Source: Planctomycetota bacterium
GTDB lineage: Bacteria; Planctomycetota; MHYJ01; JACPRB01
NCBI GenBank assembly: GCA_035574235.1
Contig: DATLZA010000099.1
Coordinates: 1 to 48,858, forward strand
Direction of reading: 5' to 3'
Length of the DNA: 48,858 nt
The notes beneath the pieces were generated by a model. That model did no database searches and was not told where the DNA came from. It saw only the letters and a list, made by a program, of their open reading frames with translations. The translations under genes were made by a program, and so were the position numbers. Of the stretch, positions 8,138-15,891 are shown one piece after another; within the stretch, counting starts at the first letter, position 1; every line of letters begins with the position of its first letter.

Positions 8138-9495
8138 TTCGGTCCCCCAGGGTCGTAGTCCGGATTGGGCGACGGCATCTGCGCGCCGACGGACCGGCGC
8201 CATTCCGCCAGAAGGTCCCGAAGCTCGCGCGCCGCGTCCGGCCGCCGTCCGGCCAGATTCTCGCTCTCGCCCGCATCCCGCGCCAGGTCGTAAAGCTCGA
8301 GACTTCCGTCCTCGTACGATTCGATCAGCTTGAGATCCCCGCGGCGCACGGCCCCATAGGGGGTCGCGCCCCCCGGATGATAATGCGGATAATGCCAGAA
8401 GAGGGCGGTGCGGGAAAGTCCGCCCGATCCGCGAAGAAGCGGCGCGAGGCTGACCCCGTCCACGATCCGCCCGGCCGGAACCTGGAGACCGGCAAGCTCC
8501 AGAAGCGTGGGATAAAGGTCCATCGTGATGACGGGCGTTTCCAGGACGCTCCCCGGGGGTCCGATCCCGGGCCCGCGAACGATCAGGGGCACCCTGACGC
8601 CGCCCTCGTACCAGGAACCCTTGCCGGCCCGGAGCGGCCGGTTCGAGGTGCTCGAGACGAGTCCCCCGTTGTCCGAGGTGAAGACGACGACCGTGCGGCC
8701 GGCGATTCCCGACTTCTCCAGCGCCTCCAGGATGCGTCCCACCGCGGCGTCGAGGCTTTCGATCATGGCCGCGTAGACGGGCTTGAAGGGTCCGCTCCCC
8801 TCGGCGGCCGCCTTGCGCTGATACTTCTCGATCAGCTCCTTCTTCGCCTGCAACGGCGTGTGCACGGCATGGAAAGGGACATAGAGAAAAAACCGCCGAT
8901 CCTTGTTCCGCTCGATGAAGCGGGCCGCTTCTTCCCCCTCCCGGTCGGTCAGATACTCCCCCCGGGGCCCGTCCGGAAGCGTCGGAATCCCGTACGGCGA
9001 AAAATAGCTCGGCGGCTGGCCGCGATGGCTGCCGCCCAGGTTCGCGCCGAATCCGTGCTTCTCCGGAAAGTACGCCTCTCCGCCCAGGTGCCATTTGCCG
9101 ATCGAGGCGGAGACGTAGCCCGCCGCGCCGAGCGCCTCGGCGAGCGTCACCTGCTCCAGCGGAAGGTGCTTCGTCCAGTCCGGCACCCGCAGCCTGGCCT
9201 TGGGCCGCGCGTGTCCCGGAATCCAGTCCGTCACGCGCAGCCGGGCGGGATACTGGCCCGTCAGGAGGGCCGCGCGCGTGGGCGAGCAGACGGTGCAGGC
9301 GGAATAGGCCTGCGCGAACCGCACCCCGCCGGCCGCCAGACGGTCGAGATGCGGCGTCTCGTAGAAGCGGCTCCCTGTGCATCCCAGATCCGCCCAGCCG
9401 AGATCGTCGGCCAGAAGGACCACGAAGTTGAGCTTGTCCTCGGCGGGGAGCGCTTCCCCGGCGGCCAGAAGGGCCACAAGAGCGAGAAACCTCAC
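8134..9495 (-). CDS. Sulfatase, first gene of operon
   Basis: 453 residues from the GTG at 9495, which puts the hydrophobic V-R-F-L-A-L-V-A-L-L-A-A-G segment at the N-terminus as a signal peptide. The frame stays open further upstream, but those residues are arginine-rich and unlike the family. Motifs: N-F-V-V-L-L-A-D-D-L-G-W, modification motif C70-S-P-T-R (the canonical C-x-P-x-R), G-K-W-H-L-G-G, and F-T-S-D-N-G-G. The end (W-R-R-S-V-G-A-Q) is shared with the next sulfatase. It is transcribed away from the cytochrome gene; the 100-base gap should hold both promoters. No convincing ribosome binding site precedes the GTG, so the exact start is uncertain. Confidence 0.88.
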   Translation of the reverse strand: MRFLALVALLAAGEALPAEDKLNFVVLLADDLGWADLGCTGSRFYETPHLDRLAAGGVRFAQAYSACTVCSPTRAALLTGQYPARLRVTDWIPGHARPKARLRVPDWTKHLPLEQVTLAEALGAAGYVSASIGKWHLGGEAYFPEKHGFGANLGGSHRGQPPSYFSPYGIPTLPDGPRGEYLTDREGEEAARFIERNKDRRFFLYVPFHAVHTPLQAKKELIEKYQRKAAAEGSGPFKPVYAAMIESLDAAVGRILEALEKSGIAGRTVVVFTSDNGGLVSSTSNRPLRAGKGSWYEGGVRVPLIVRGPGIGPPGSVLETPVITMDLYPTLLELAGLQVPAGRIVDGVSLAPLLRGSGGLSRTALFWHYPHYHPGGATPYGAVRRGDLKLIESYEDGSLELYDLARDAGESENLAGRRPDAARELRDLLAEWRRSVGAQMPSPNPDYDPGGPK

Positions 9496-9550
9496 CCCTG
9501 TATCAACACGCCGTCCTCTGTCCCCGTTGCGCCGGACCGCACGAACGCTT

Positions 9551-9570
9551 CCGGAAAAAGCGCTTTCCGG
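9551..9570. repeat. 7-bp inverted repeat in divergent intergenic region
   Basis: CCGGAAA at 9551-9557 and TTTCCGG at 9564-9570 are perfect inverted arms with a 6-base spacer. It lies between the sulfatase operon (-) and the cytochrome operon (+), just upstream of a -10-like TAAGAT. Position and symmetry fit an operator, but no regulator is known here. Confidence 0.4.
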
Positions 9571-9582
9571 GAGGCGGTGTCG

Positions 9583-9588
9583 TAAGAT
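9583..9588 (+). promoter_or_regulatory. -10-like TAAGAT just upstream of the cytochrome gene
   Basis: TAAGAT ends 7 bases before the ATG at 9596, which would place transcription start at or next to the start codon. No Shine-Dalgarno sequence is present, consistent with a leaderless mRNA. I cannot see a good -35 box. Confidence 0.4.
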
Positions 9589-9595
9589 AGCGCCC

Positions 9596-11944
9596 ATGCC
9601 GGTGCTCCTCGGGCTCCTTCTGGCCGCGCAGGCGGAAAAGCCCGGCCTTCTCCTTGAGGCGCGGGATGCCGAGCGCCGCGTCCTTCTCGCCGTGCCGGTT
9701 CCGAACTTCACGCTCCGGGAGAACGAGTCCCTCCATCCCCGCCTCTCTCCGGCCTTCCGCGCGACGTGGCGGGGCTGCCTCAAGATCGTGCGCGCCGGCC
9801 GTTACGTCTTCTCCGGCGAAGCCCGCATCCGCGTCGCGGGCCGGGATGCGTCGGAGGGCCCGATCGAGCTGGCCGCGGGCCTTCACGAACTGCGGATCGA
9901 CTTCGAGCGGGAGCCCGGCCGCCCGGCGCGGCTGCGGGTCGAGTGGGAATCCGATCACTTCCGGCGGGAACCCATCCCTTCCTCCGCCTTCGTGCGCCGG
10001 GAGGATCCGCCCGTGGAGGAAACGCTCGCCGAACGCGGACGGGACCTGGCCGGCGAGCTGGGATGCATCAACTGCCATCGGACCGAGTCGGCCGGGTTCG
10101 TTCCCCGGCGGGGCCCCGACCTGACGCACGTGGGTTCGCGCACGAACGCCCGGTGGCTGGCCCTGTGGATCGAAGATCCGCGGGCGCTGCGACCGGACGC
10201 CGCGATGCCGGCGATGCTCGAACGCCGCGAGGCGGCCGACGTGGCGGCGTTCCTGGCGCAGCGGCGCGAGGCGCGGCCCGCCCCTCCGATGCCGCCGCCG
10301 GACCCGGCGCGCGCCGCCCGGGGACGCGAGCTTTTCGGAAAGATCGGCTGCGCGCAATGCCATCCGGGCGGGCTGGACGGCCTGGGATCCAAATACGAAC
10401 CCGGCACGCTTCGGGACTACCTTCGGGATCCCCTCCAAGTCAATCCCTCGGGCCGGATGCCGTCCCTTCTCCTGAGCGAAGACGAGGCCTCGCTCCTGGC
10501 GGAACACCTGACCGCGTCGCGCCACCCGGCCGTCGAGGCGAGCGCGCCTCCCGCCGGCGACGCCGCCCGGGGCCGCCGGCTCGTCGAAACGCGCGGGTGC
10601 CTGTCCTGTCACCCGCTCGAGGGGACCGAAAACCGTTCCCGGGCGCCGGATCTGACCCTTCTGGCGGACGGCCGCGGATGTCTGGCGCCGGAGCCGGGCC
10701 CCGGCCTGCCCCGCTACGGCCTGGACGAGGAACGCCGTCGCGCTCTGGGCGCCTTCCTGTCCTCCCTCAAGGCCGGCCCGGACCGCTCCGAGGCGCCCGT
10801 TCACGCCTTCTCCCAGGCCGTGCGCGCCTACCGGTGCACGGCCTGCCATGCGCTCCATGATTCGACCCCCCGCGGCCTGGACGCCTATCCGCCGGCGCTC
10901 ACGGACGCCGGGCTCAAGCTCCGTCCCGCCTGGATCGAAGCGGTGCTGCTTCACCGCAAGCGCATCCGGCCCTGGATGGAGGCCAGAATGCCCCACTTCG
11001 GCGAGGGTCTCCGCCGCCTCGCCGGCGCGCTGCCGGCCGCCGCCGGAGCCGGCCCGGAGGACCCGCCCCGGACGCCGACCCGTGAGGAAGTGCGCGAGGG
11101 CATCCGCCTCATCGGCCGCGGCCGGGGCGGTCTCTCGTGCATCACGTGCCACGACTTCAAGGGCCACGCCTCCCTCGGCACGCGCGGGCCGGACATGGTC
11201 GAAATGTACGCGCGTCTCCGCGAGGACTGGTTCCGCCGCTGGATGCGGGATCCGATCCGCCTCCAGCCGGGCACGTCGATGCCGAACTTCTTCGCCTCGG
11301 TCCCGGAGGCCGAGGCGGAGCGCGCGATCGACCTCCTCTGGGCGTGCCTGGCCGCCGGAAGAGAGATGCCGCTTCCGGAGGGCATCGAGGCGGCCCATTC
11401 GCATCTCGTTGTCGTGCGCGAAACGCCCGTGGTCCTGCGCACCTACCTTCCGGACGCTTCTCCCGCGGCAATCGCGGTGGGACTGCCGGGCGGAGTGTCC
11501 TACGGCTTCGACGCCGAATCCTGCTCCCTTCGATACGCCTGGATGGGAGACTTCCTCGACATGACGCCCGCCTGGAGCGGCCGCGGGGGCCTGCCGGCCA
11601 TTCCCGGGGGGAAACGTTTCTATACCGCACCCGACGGCTTCCCGTTCCACTTCGGGGGACGGCCGGTCGCCCGACCGCGATTCCGCGGGTACGTCCTCGT
11701 CGCGGGACACCCGGAATTCCGGTACGAAGCGGACGGCGTTGAAATCCGGCAGAGCGTTTCTTCCCTGCCGTCCGGCCTGGAGCTGCACTTCACGCTTTCC
11801 GGAGTCCGGGAACCTGTGGAATTCCGGGTCGGTCGGCCGGCCGGAGTCCGCCTCACGCCCTCGGAGGGAACCCTGGAAGGCGAATGGCTGCGCCTCGGGA
11901 CGACAGCGACGTTCCGCCTGAAAATCGAGAAGGAGAAGCCGTGA
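9596..11944 (+). CDS. Pentahaem c-type cytochrome with PA14-like N-terminal domain
   Basis: 782 residues with a very short signal peptide (M-P-V-L-L-G-L-L-L-A-A-Q-A). Residues about 35-120 resemble a PA14-type beta domain (A-G-R-Y-V-F-S-G-E-A-R-I-R-V, then L-R-I-D-F-E-R). Five haem c sites follow: CINCH at Cys157, CAQCH at 252, CLSCH at 335, CTACH at 414 and CITCH at 515. Methionines in A-M-P-A-M, R-M-P-S-L and S-M-P-N-F could be sixth ligands. Residues about 600-782 are a separate beta-rich domain. The protein should carry electrons in the periplasm. A 4-base overlap (GTGA, 11941-11944) couples it to the dehydrogenase-like propeller, so the two probably form one oxidising complex. The chosen start sits 7 bases after a -10-like box; the longer open frame upstream overlaps the divergent sulfatase and is rejected. 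Confidence 0.9.
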   Translation: MPVLLGLLLAAQAEKPGLLLEARDAERRVLLAVPVPNFTLRENESLHPRLSPAFRATWRGCLKIVRAGRYVFSGEARIRVAGRDASEGPIELAAGLHELRIDFEREPGRPARLRVEWESDHFRREPIPSSAFVRREDPPVEETLAERGRDLAGELGCINCHRTESAGFVPRRGPDLTHVGSRTNARWLALWIEDPRALRPDAAMPAMLERREAADVAAFLAQRREARPAPPMPPPDPARAARGRELFGKIGCAQCHPGGLDGLGSKYEPGTLRDYLRDPLQVNPSGRMPSLLLSEDEASLLAEHLTASRHPAVEASAPPAGDAARGRRLVETRGCLSCHPLEGTENRSRAPDLTLLADGRGCLAPEPGPGLPRYGLDEERRRALGAFLSSLKAGPDRSEAPVHAFSQAVRAYRCTACHALHDSTPRGLDAYPPALTDAGLKLRPAWIEAVLLHRKRIRPWMEARMPHFGEGLRRLAGALPAAAGAGPEDPPRTPTREEVREGIRLIGRGRGGLSCITCHDFKGHASLGTRGPDMVEMYARLREDWFRRWMRDPIRLQPGTSMPNFFASVPEAEAERAIDLLWACLAAGREMPLPEGIEAAHSHLVVVRETPVVLRTYLPDASPAAIAVGLPGGVSYGFDAESCSLRYAWMGDFLDMTPAWSGRGGLPAIPGGKRFYTAPDGFPFHFGGRPVARPRFRGYVLVAGHPEFRYEADGVEIRQSVSSLPSGLELHFTLSGVREPVEFRVGRPAGVRLTPSEGTLEGEWLRLGTTATFRLKIEKEKP

Positions 11945-13881
11945 GCGCGTTTCTCGCGATCGCTCTCTCGCTTCAGGGAGCCGATCTCGTTTACGAGCGG
12001 CGGGCCACGCGCGAGGAAACCCGTGAGGCGTCGCTCCGGGCGACTCTCGCGGAGATCCCGGAGGTCCGCCTGGAACCCTGGAAGGTTCTGGAGGGAAACG
12101 TCCGGGGGGGAATCCGGGCGTTGTCCGCGCGGAGCGGCGCGATCGACCTGGCCGCCGAAGTTCCTCTGGAAGGAGGCCGGACGGGGCGCTGGACGGACGG
12201 CTCGGCATACGCCGACGGAACGGCGCACCGGCCGGCGACGGCGACCACGTGGTATCGCGTTGTGGTGGCGGAGGGCGCCCTGGACGCCACCGTCACGATC
12301 GGAACGGAGCGGGACTGGGACTGCTGGGTGAACGGCGAGCCGGTGAGCCTGGCCACCCACAAGAGCACGCACCTTCTGCCCTCGAAGCGGCTGGATTTCC
12401 GCCTGCCGCTGCGGAAGGGGGTCAATCACCTGCTGATCGAAGTCCGCGGCCCGTCGGAGGTCTATTTTTCGCTCTCCCGGCTGAGCCCGGAGCTGCGGAT
12501 CGAGCTGGAGCGGCTCCTGGACGCCGATTTCCCCACGCCCGCCAGCGAGCCGTACTACTACCGCCTGGAGACGGTGCGCCTGCCGCCGGGGCTTGTCCTC
12601 GAGGTGGGGGGGATGATGTTCGCCCGGGACGGCACGCTCCTGGTCTGCACGCGCCGCGGCGAGGTCTGGAAGATGAAAGACGGGACATGGTCCCTTTTCG
12701 CCTCGGGTCTGCACGAGCCTCTGGGCCTCTGGGCCGAGGATCCGGCGGACGTGGCGGTCGTGCAGCGGACGGAGCTCACCCGCTTGAGGGACACGGACGG
12801 CGACGGCGTCGCCGATCTCTACGAGGCCCTCAGCCGGGGATGGAACCCGGTGGCCCGTCCCACGGCGTACGCGTTCGGTCCGATCCGGGACGCGGAAGGA
12901 AATTTCTGGGGCGCCACGGCGGCTCAGGGGGCTCGGGAGGGGAGGTATCTGGGCTGGTGTTTCAAGGTTACGCCGGAGGGCGAGTTCATCCCCTGGGCCT
13001 CCGGGCTGCGAACGCCGAACGGGCTGGGATTCGACCGGGAAGGACGGCTCTTCGTGACCGACAACCAGGGAGAATACGTGGGGACTTCGGCGCTCTATGC
13101 GATCCGCCGCGGCGCCTTCTACGGGCATCCGCACAGCCTGTCCTCCGATCCGGAGATGGCCGGGCGGGCGGAGAGCCCGACGCTCGAGGAGCTCGACGCG
13201 CGCCGGACGCTTCCGGCCGTGCAGTTCCCCCACGGTCTTCTGGGACGTTCTCCTTCCCAGCCGCTCGTGGACGCCACGGGAGGCAAGTTCGGTCCGTTCG
13301 AAGGCCAGTTCTTCGTGGGAGACCAGTCGAGCTGCATTCTGATCCGCGTGGCGCTCGAAACGGTGGAAGGCGAACCTCAAGGGGCGTGCTTTCCGTTCCG
13401 ATCGGGATTCCAGTCCGGCAACAACCGGCTGGCGTGGGGGCCGGACGGCGTTCTCTGGGTAGGTCAGACGGACCGGGGCTTCGGAGCGGTGGGCGGCCGG
13501 CCGTTCGGGCTGGAGCGGGTGACCTGGACGGGGAGGGTTCCGTTCGAGATCCTGGACGTGCGGGCGCGTCCCGACGGCTTCGAGCTTCGCTTCACGCGGC
13601 CTGCGGACCGCGCCGTGGCCGCCCGGCCCGAAGCGTACTCGATCCAGCGCTATCACTACCTGTATCACGCGACGTACGGGTCGCCGCAAGCGGACGTAAC
13701 GCCCGTCGCGGTGCGCGAAGCGCGCGTCTCGGAGGACGGGCGGCGCGTGGCGCTCGTTCTGGGCGAGCTCGTCGAGCGGAAGATCTACGAAATCCACCTG
13801 CGCGGCGTGCGGGCGGAGGACGGCGCGCCGCTTCTTCACGGGGAAGCCTACTACACTCTGAACCGCCGCCCCCGGCGCTGA
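11941..13881 (+). CDS. Dehydrogenase-like beta-propeller protein (PVC membrane-bound dehydrogenase type)
   Basis: 646 residues from the GTG at 11941, with AAGGAG 8 bases upstream and a signal-like V-S-A-F-L-A-I-A-L-S-L-Q-G. Residues about 90-190 form a sugar-binding-like beta sandwich (D-W-D-C-W-V-N-G-E-P). Residues about 200-530 look like the six-bladed propeller of glucose/sorbosone dehydrogenases: L-P-P-G-L-V-L-E-V-G-G-M-M-F, D-G-T-L-L-V-C-T, G-L-R-T-P-N-G-L-G and N-R-L-A-W-G-P-D-G-V-L-W-V-G. D-T-D-G-D-G-V-A-D near residue 285 is a calcium-type loop. The last 120 residues (Y-G-S-P, then Y-E-I-H-L-R-G-V and Y-Y-T-L-N) match the tail common to planctomycete proteins paired with cytochromes c. 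Oxidation of a sugar or alcohol with electrons passed to the upstream cytochrome is the likely role; the substrate is unknown. Confidence 0.82.
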   Translation: MSAFLAIALSLQGADLVYERRATREETREASLRATLAEIPEVRLEPWKVLEGNVRGGIRALSARSGAIDLAAEVPLEGGRTGRWTDGSAYADGTAHRPATATTWYRVVVAEGALDATVTIGTERDWDCWVNGEPVSLATHKSTHLLPSKRLDFRLPLRKGVNHLLIEVRGPSEVYFSLSRLSPELRIELERLLDADFPTPASEPYYYRLETVRLPPGLVLEVGGMMFARDGTLLVCTRRGEVWKMKDGTWSLFASGLHEPLGLWAEDPADVAVVQRTELTRLRDTDGDGVADLYEALSRGWNPVARPTAYAFGPIRDAEGNFWGATAAQGAREGRYLGWCFKVTPEGEFIPWASGLRTPNGLGFDREGRLFVTDNQGEYVGTSALYAIRRGAFYGHPHSLSSDPEMAGRAESPTLEELDARRTLPAVQFPHGLLGRSPSQPLVDATGGKFGPFEGQFFVGDQSSCILIRVALETVEGEPQGACFPFRSGFQSGNNRLAWGPDGVLWVGQTDRGFGAVGGRPFGLERVTWTGRVPFEILDVRARPDGFELRFTRPADRAVAARPEAYSIQRYHYLYHATYGSPQADVTPVAVREARVSEDGRRVALVLGELVERKIYEIHLRGVRAEDGAPLLHGEAYYTLNRRPRR

Positions 13882-13970
13882 GCGAGGAACCGAGCCGTCC
13901 CCGCGGAGCGTATCCAAAGAAGGAGGCGTGGGAGCGGGATTTCCATCCGGAGTTCGGGGAGGACGTCACG

Positions 13971-15269
13971 ATGGATCATCCCACGCGGCGCGATTTTCTG
14001 GCTCACACGGGGGCGGCGGCCGCGGCGGCGGTTCTGGCGGGTCCGTCCCGCGCGGATGCGGCCAACGACCGGATCGTCGCGGCGGTCATCGGATGCGGCG
14101 GCATGGGCACCAGCCACGCGCGCCATCTGGCCGAGCGCAAGGACGTTTCCGTGGCCTACCTCTGCGACCCGGACGTTTCGCGCGCGGCGGCCGCGGCCCA
14201 GGCGGTGGAGCGGGTCGCCGGCACGAAGCCTCAAGCGGTTCAGGATCTCCGGCGGGTGCTCGACGACAAATCCGTGGATGCTGTGTGGGTGGCCACCTGC
14301 GACCACTGGCATGCGCCGGCGACGATCCTGGCCTGCGACGCGGGCAAGCACGTGTACGTGGAAAAGCCCTGCTCGCACAACGTCCGCGAGGGGAGGCTGA
14401 TGGTGGAGGCGGCCCGGCGGCACAAGAGGGTCGTCCAGGTCGGCACGCAGCGGCGCTCGAGCGAGTGGGCGCGGCAGGCGATCCAGGCCCTGCACGAGGG
14501 CGTGATCGGCGAAGTGCTCGTGGCGAAGGTGTGGAACAGCCAGCAGCGGGTCAACATCGGGAAGGAACGTCCCTCGGATCCGCCCGCGCACCTCGACTAC
14601 GATCTGTGGGTGGGGCCCGCCCCGATGCGCCCGTACCAGAAGAATCTCCACCCGTACCATTGGCACTGGTTCTACAACTTCGGCACGGGGGACATCGGAA
14701 ACGACGGCGTCCACCAGCTGGATGTGGCCCGCTGGGGCCTGGGCGTGGAGACGCATCCCACGTCGGTGGCCGCCCTGGGCGGAAAGTACTTCTTCGACGA
14801 CGATCAGGAATTCCCGGACACGCAGTACGCCGTCTTCGAGTTCACCCACGGGGGGAAGAAAAAGCAGATCGTCTACGAACAGCGCCTCTGGTCCCCGTAC
14901 GCGCAGGAGGGAGAGGGGAACGGAAACGCCTTTTACGGGACGCGGGGCATGATGCTTCTCGGGCGGTCCGGATGGCAGGTCTACGGGCACCGAAACGAAC
15001 CGGGCCCCGGCGGCAAGGGGGGAGTCGCCCTGGCGCCCCATCACGCGGATTTCCTCGAGTGCATCCGCTCCGGCGGCACGCCCCGCGCGGACATCGGGAT
15101 CAATCATCTCTCCAGCACGCTGTGCCATCTGGGCAACATCGCCACGCGGGTGGGACGGACGCTGCGGTTCGATCCCGAGCGGGAAGAGATCATCGGAGAC
15201 GAGGAAGCCTCGCGCCTGCTGCGCCGGACCTACCGGGAAGGCCACTGGGCGGCGCCCCGGGGGGCGTGA
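13971..15269 (+). CDS. Gfo/Idh/MocA family oxidoreductase with twin-arginine signal
   Basis: 432 residues. The N-terminus has T-R-R-D-F-L followed by a hydrophobic alanine run, a twin-arginine signal, so the folded protein with its nicotinamide cofactor is exported. The Rossmann motif is G-C-G-G-M-G (residues 41-46), the family E-K-P motif is at 131-133, and the C-terminal half has the G-D-I-G-N-D-G-V-H-Q-L-D substrate-site pattern. These enzymes oxidise or reduce sugars and inositols, some at carbon 3. GGGGAGG lies about 9 bases before the ATG. It is 89 bases after the propeller gene and on the same strand, so it is probably co-expressed with the cytochrome pair. Together with the DUF1080 protein of the divergent operon it would fit keto-sugar chemistry; that connection is inference. 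Confidence 0.92.
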   Translation: MDHPTRRDFLAHTGAAAAAAVLAGPSRADAANDRIVAAVIGCGGMGTSHARHLAERKDVSVAYLCDPDVSRAAAAAQAVERVAGTKPQAVQDLRRVLDDKSVDAVWVATCDHWHAPATILACDAGKHVYVEKPCSHNVREGRLMVEAARRHKRVVQVGTQRRSSEWARQAIQALHEGVIGEVLVAKVWNSQQRVNIGKERPSDPPAHLDYDLWVGPAPMRPYQKNLHPYHWHWFYNFGTGDIGNDGVHQLDVARWGLGVETHPTSVAALGGKYFFDDDQEFPDTQYAVFEFTHGGKKKQIVYEQRLWSPYAQEGEGNGNAFYGTRGMMLLGRSGWQVYGHRNEPGPGGKGGVALAPHHADFLECIRSGGTPRADIGINHLSSTLCHLGNIATRVGRTLRFDPEREEIIGDEEASRLLRRTYREGHWAAPRGA

Positions 15270-15309
15270 CGCGTCCTCCACGGCGCCCTCCGCGTTTCCG
15301 GGAAGGTCT

Positions 15310-15315
15310 TATAAT
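15310..15315 (+). promoter_or_regulatory. Perfect -10 box TATAAT
   Basis: TATAAT at 15310-15315 matches the sigma-70 -10 consensus and stands out in this GC-rich DNA. It ends 11 bases before the ATG at 15327, so the leader would be only a few bases long. No good -35 match is visible 17 or 18 bases upstream. Confidence 0.55.
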
Positions 15316-15326
15316 TGAATAAAGCG

Positions 15327-15866
15327 ATGCTGGACCTCATCGCGGGGGGCGTGGTTCTGCTGGCGGCGGCGCGGGGCGCGCGCGTGGGCTTCGCCTGGCA
15401 GGCGGCGGCGCTCCTCTCGCTGGCCGGCGGCGCGGCGGTGGCGATCCCCCTTTCGGAAACCTGGGCCGCGTTCTTCGGCGCGCCTTCGCCCCTCCGCCGG
15501 CTGATCGCGGGAAGCGTGCTTTTCGTCCTCGTGGGCCTGGCGGTTCACCTGGGGGCTCTGCTTTACCGGCGGAGCCTGGAGCGCTGGGGCTTTCTGCCCT
15601 GGGATCGCTACCTGGGCGCGATTCTGGGCGCCGCTCAGGGAACCGCCCTGACGATCATCCTGATCCTCGGCGCGGCGGCGTGCATCCCGAGCCTTCGGAG
15701 CCCGATTCAGAAGACCCACAGCGGACAGCTGGCCGCCCGCGCGGTCGAGGCGCTGGAACCCGCCTGTCCCGTGGAGCTGCGCGACGTTCTGCGCCCCTTT
15801 CCTCCTCCGGACGCCGGGGGGAAACCGGCGGAGCGGGGGCGGGAATCGATGCTCCCCTGCCTCTGA
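15327..15866 (+). CDS. CvpA-like integral membrane protein
   Basis: 179 residues, about four membrane segments in the first 125 residues (L-I-A-G-G-V-V-L-L-A-A-A, A-A-L-L-S-L-A-G-G-A-A-V-A-I, L-I-A-G-S-V-L-F-V-L-V-G-L-A-V and A-L-T-I-I-L-I-L-G-A), then a soluble proline-rich tail. The start M-L-D-L-I-A-G, the aromatic and arginine residues after the first segment, and the W-D-R-Y-L-G-A-I-L-G-A-A-Q-G stretch fit the CvpA family (colicin V production, role unclear). The ATG at 15327 is preferred because of the TATAAT box; a TTG at 15315 overlaps that box but has a GGAAGG upstream, so it remains possible. It converges with the toroid-protein gene. Confidence 0.75.
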   Translation: MLDLIAGGVVLLAAARGARVGFAWQAAALLSLAGGAAVAIPLSETWAAFFGAPSPLRRLIAGSVLFVLVGLAVHLGALLYRRSLERWGFLPWDRYLGAILGAAQGTALTIILILGAAACIPSLRSPIQKTHSGQLAARAVEALEPACPVELRDVLRPFPPPDAGGKPAERGRESMLPCL

Positions 15867-15891
15867 TTCCCGGACCGGCCGCGCCGGCCCG

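Noticed and set aside
12249-15269. A 1006-codon open frame running through the propeller gene into the oxidoreductase gene
   Set aside because: Only the part from 13971 has family features; the upstream part is a shadow of the propeller gene in another frame, as expected at this GC content.
15873-15890. GC hairpin between two convergent genes as a terminator
   Set aside because: Only a 5-bp stem with a 3-base loop and no T-tract; such hairpins are frequent by chance here.
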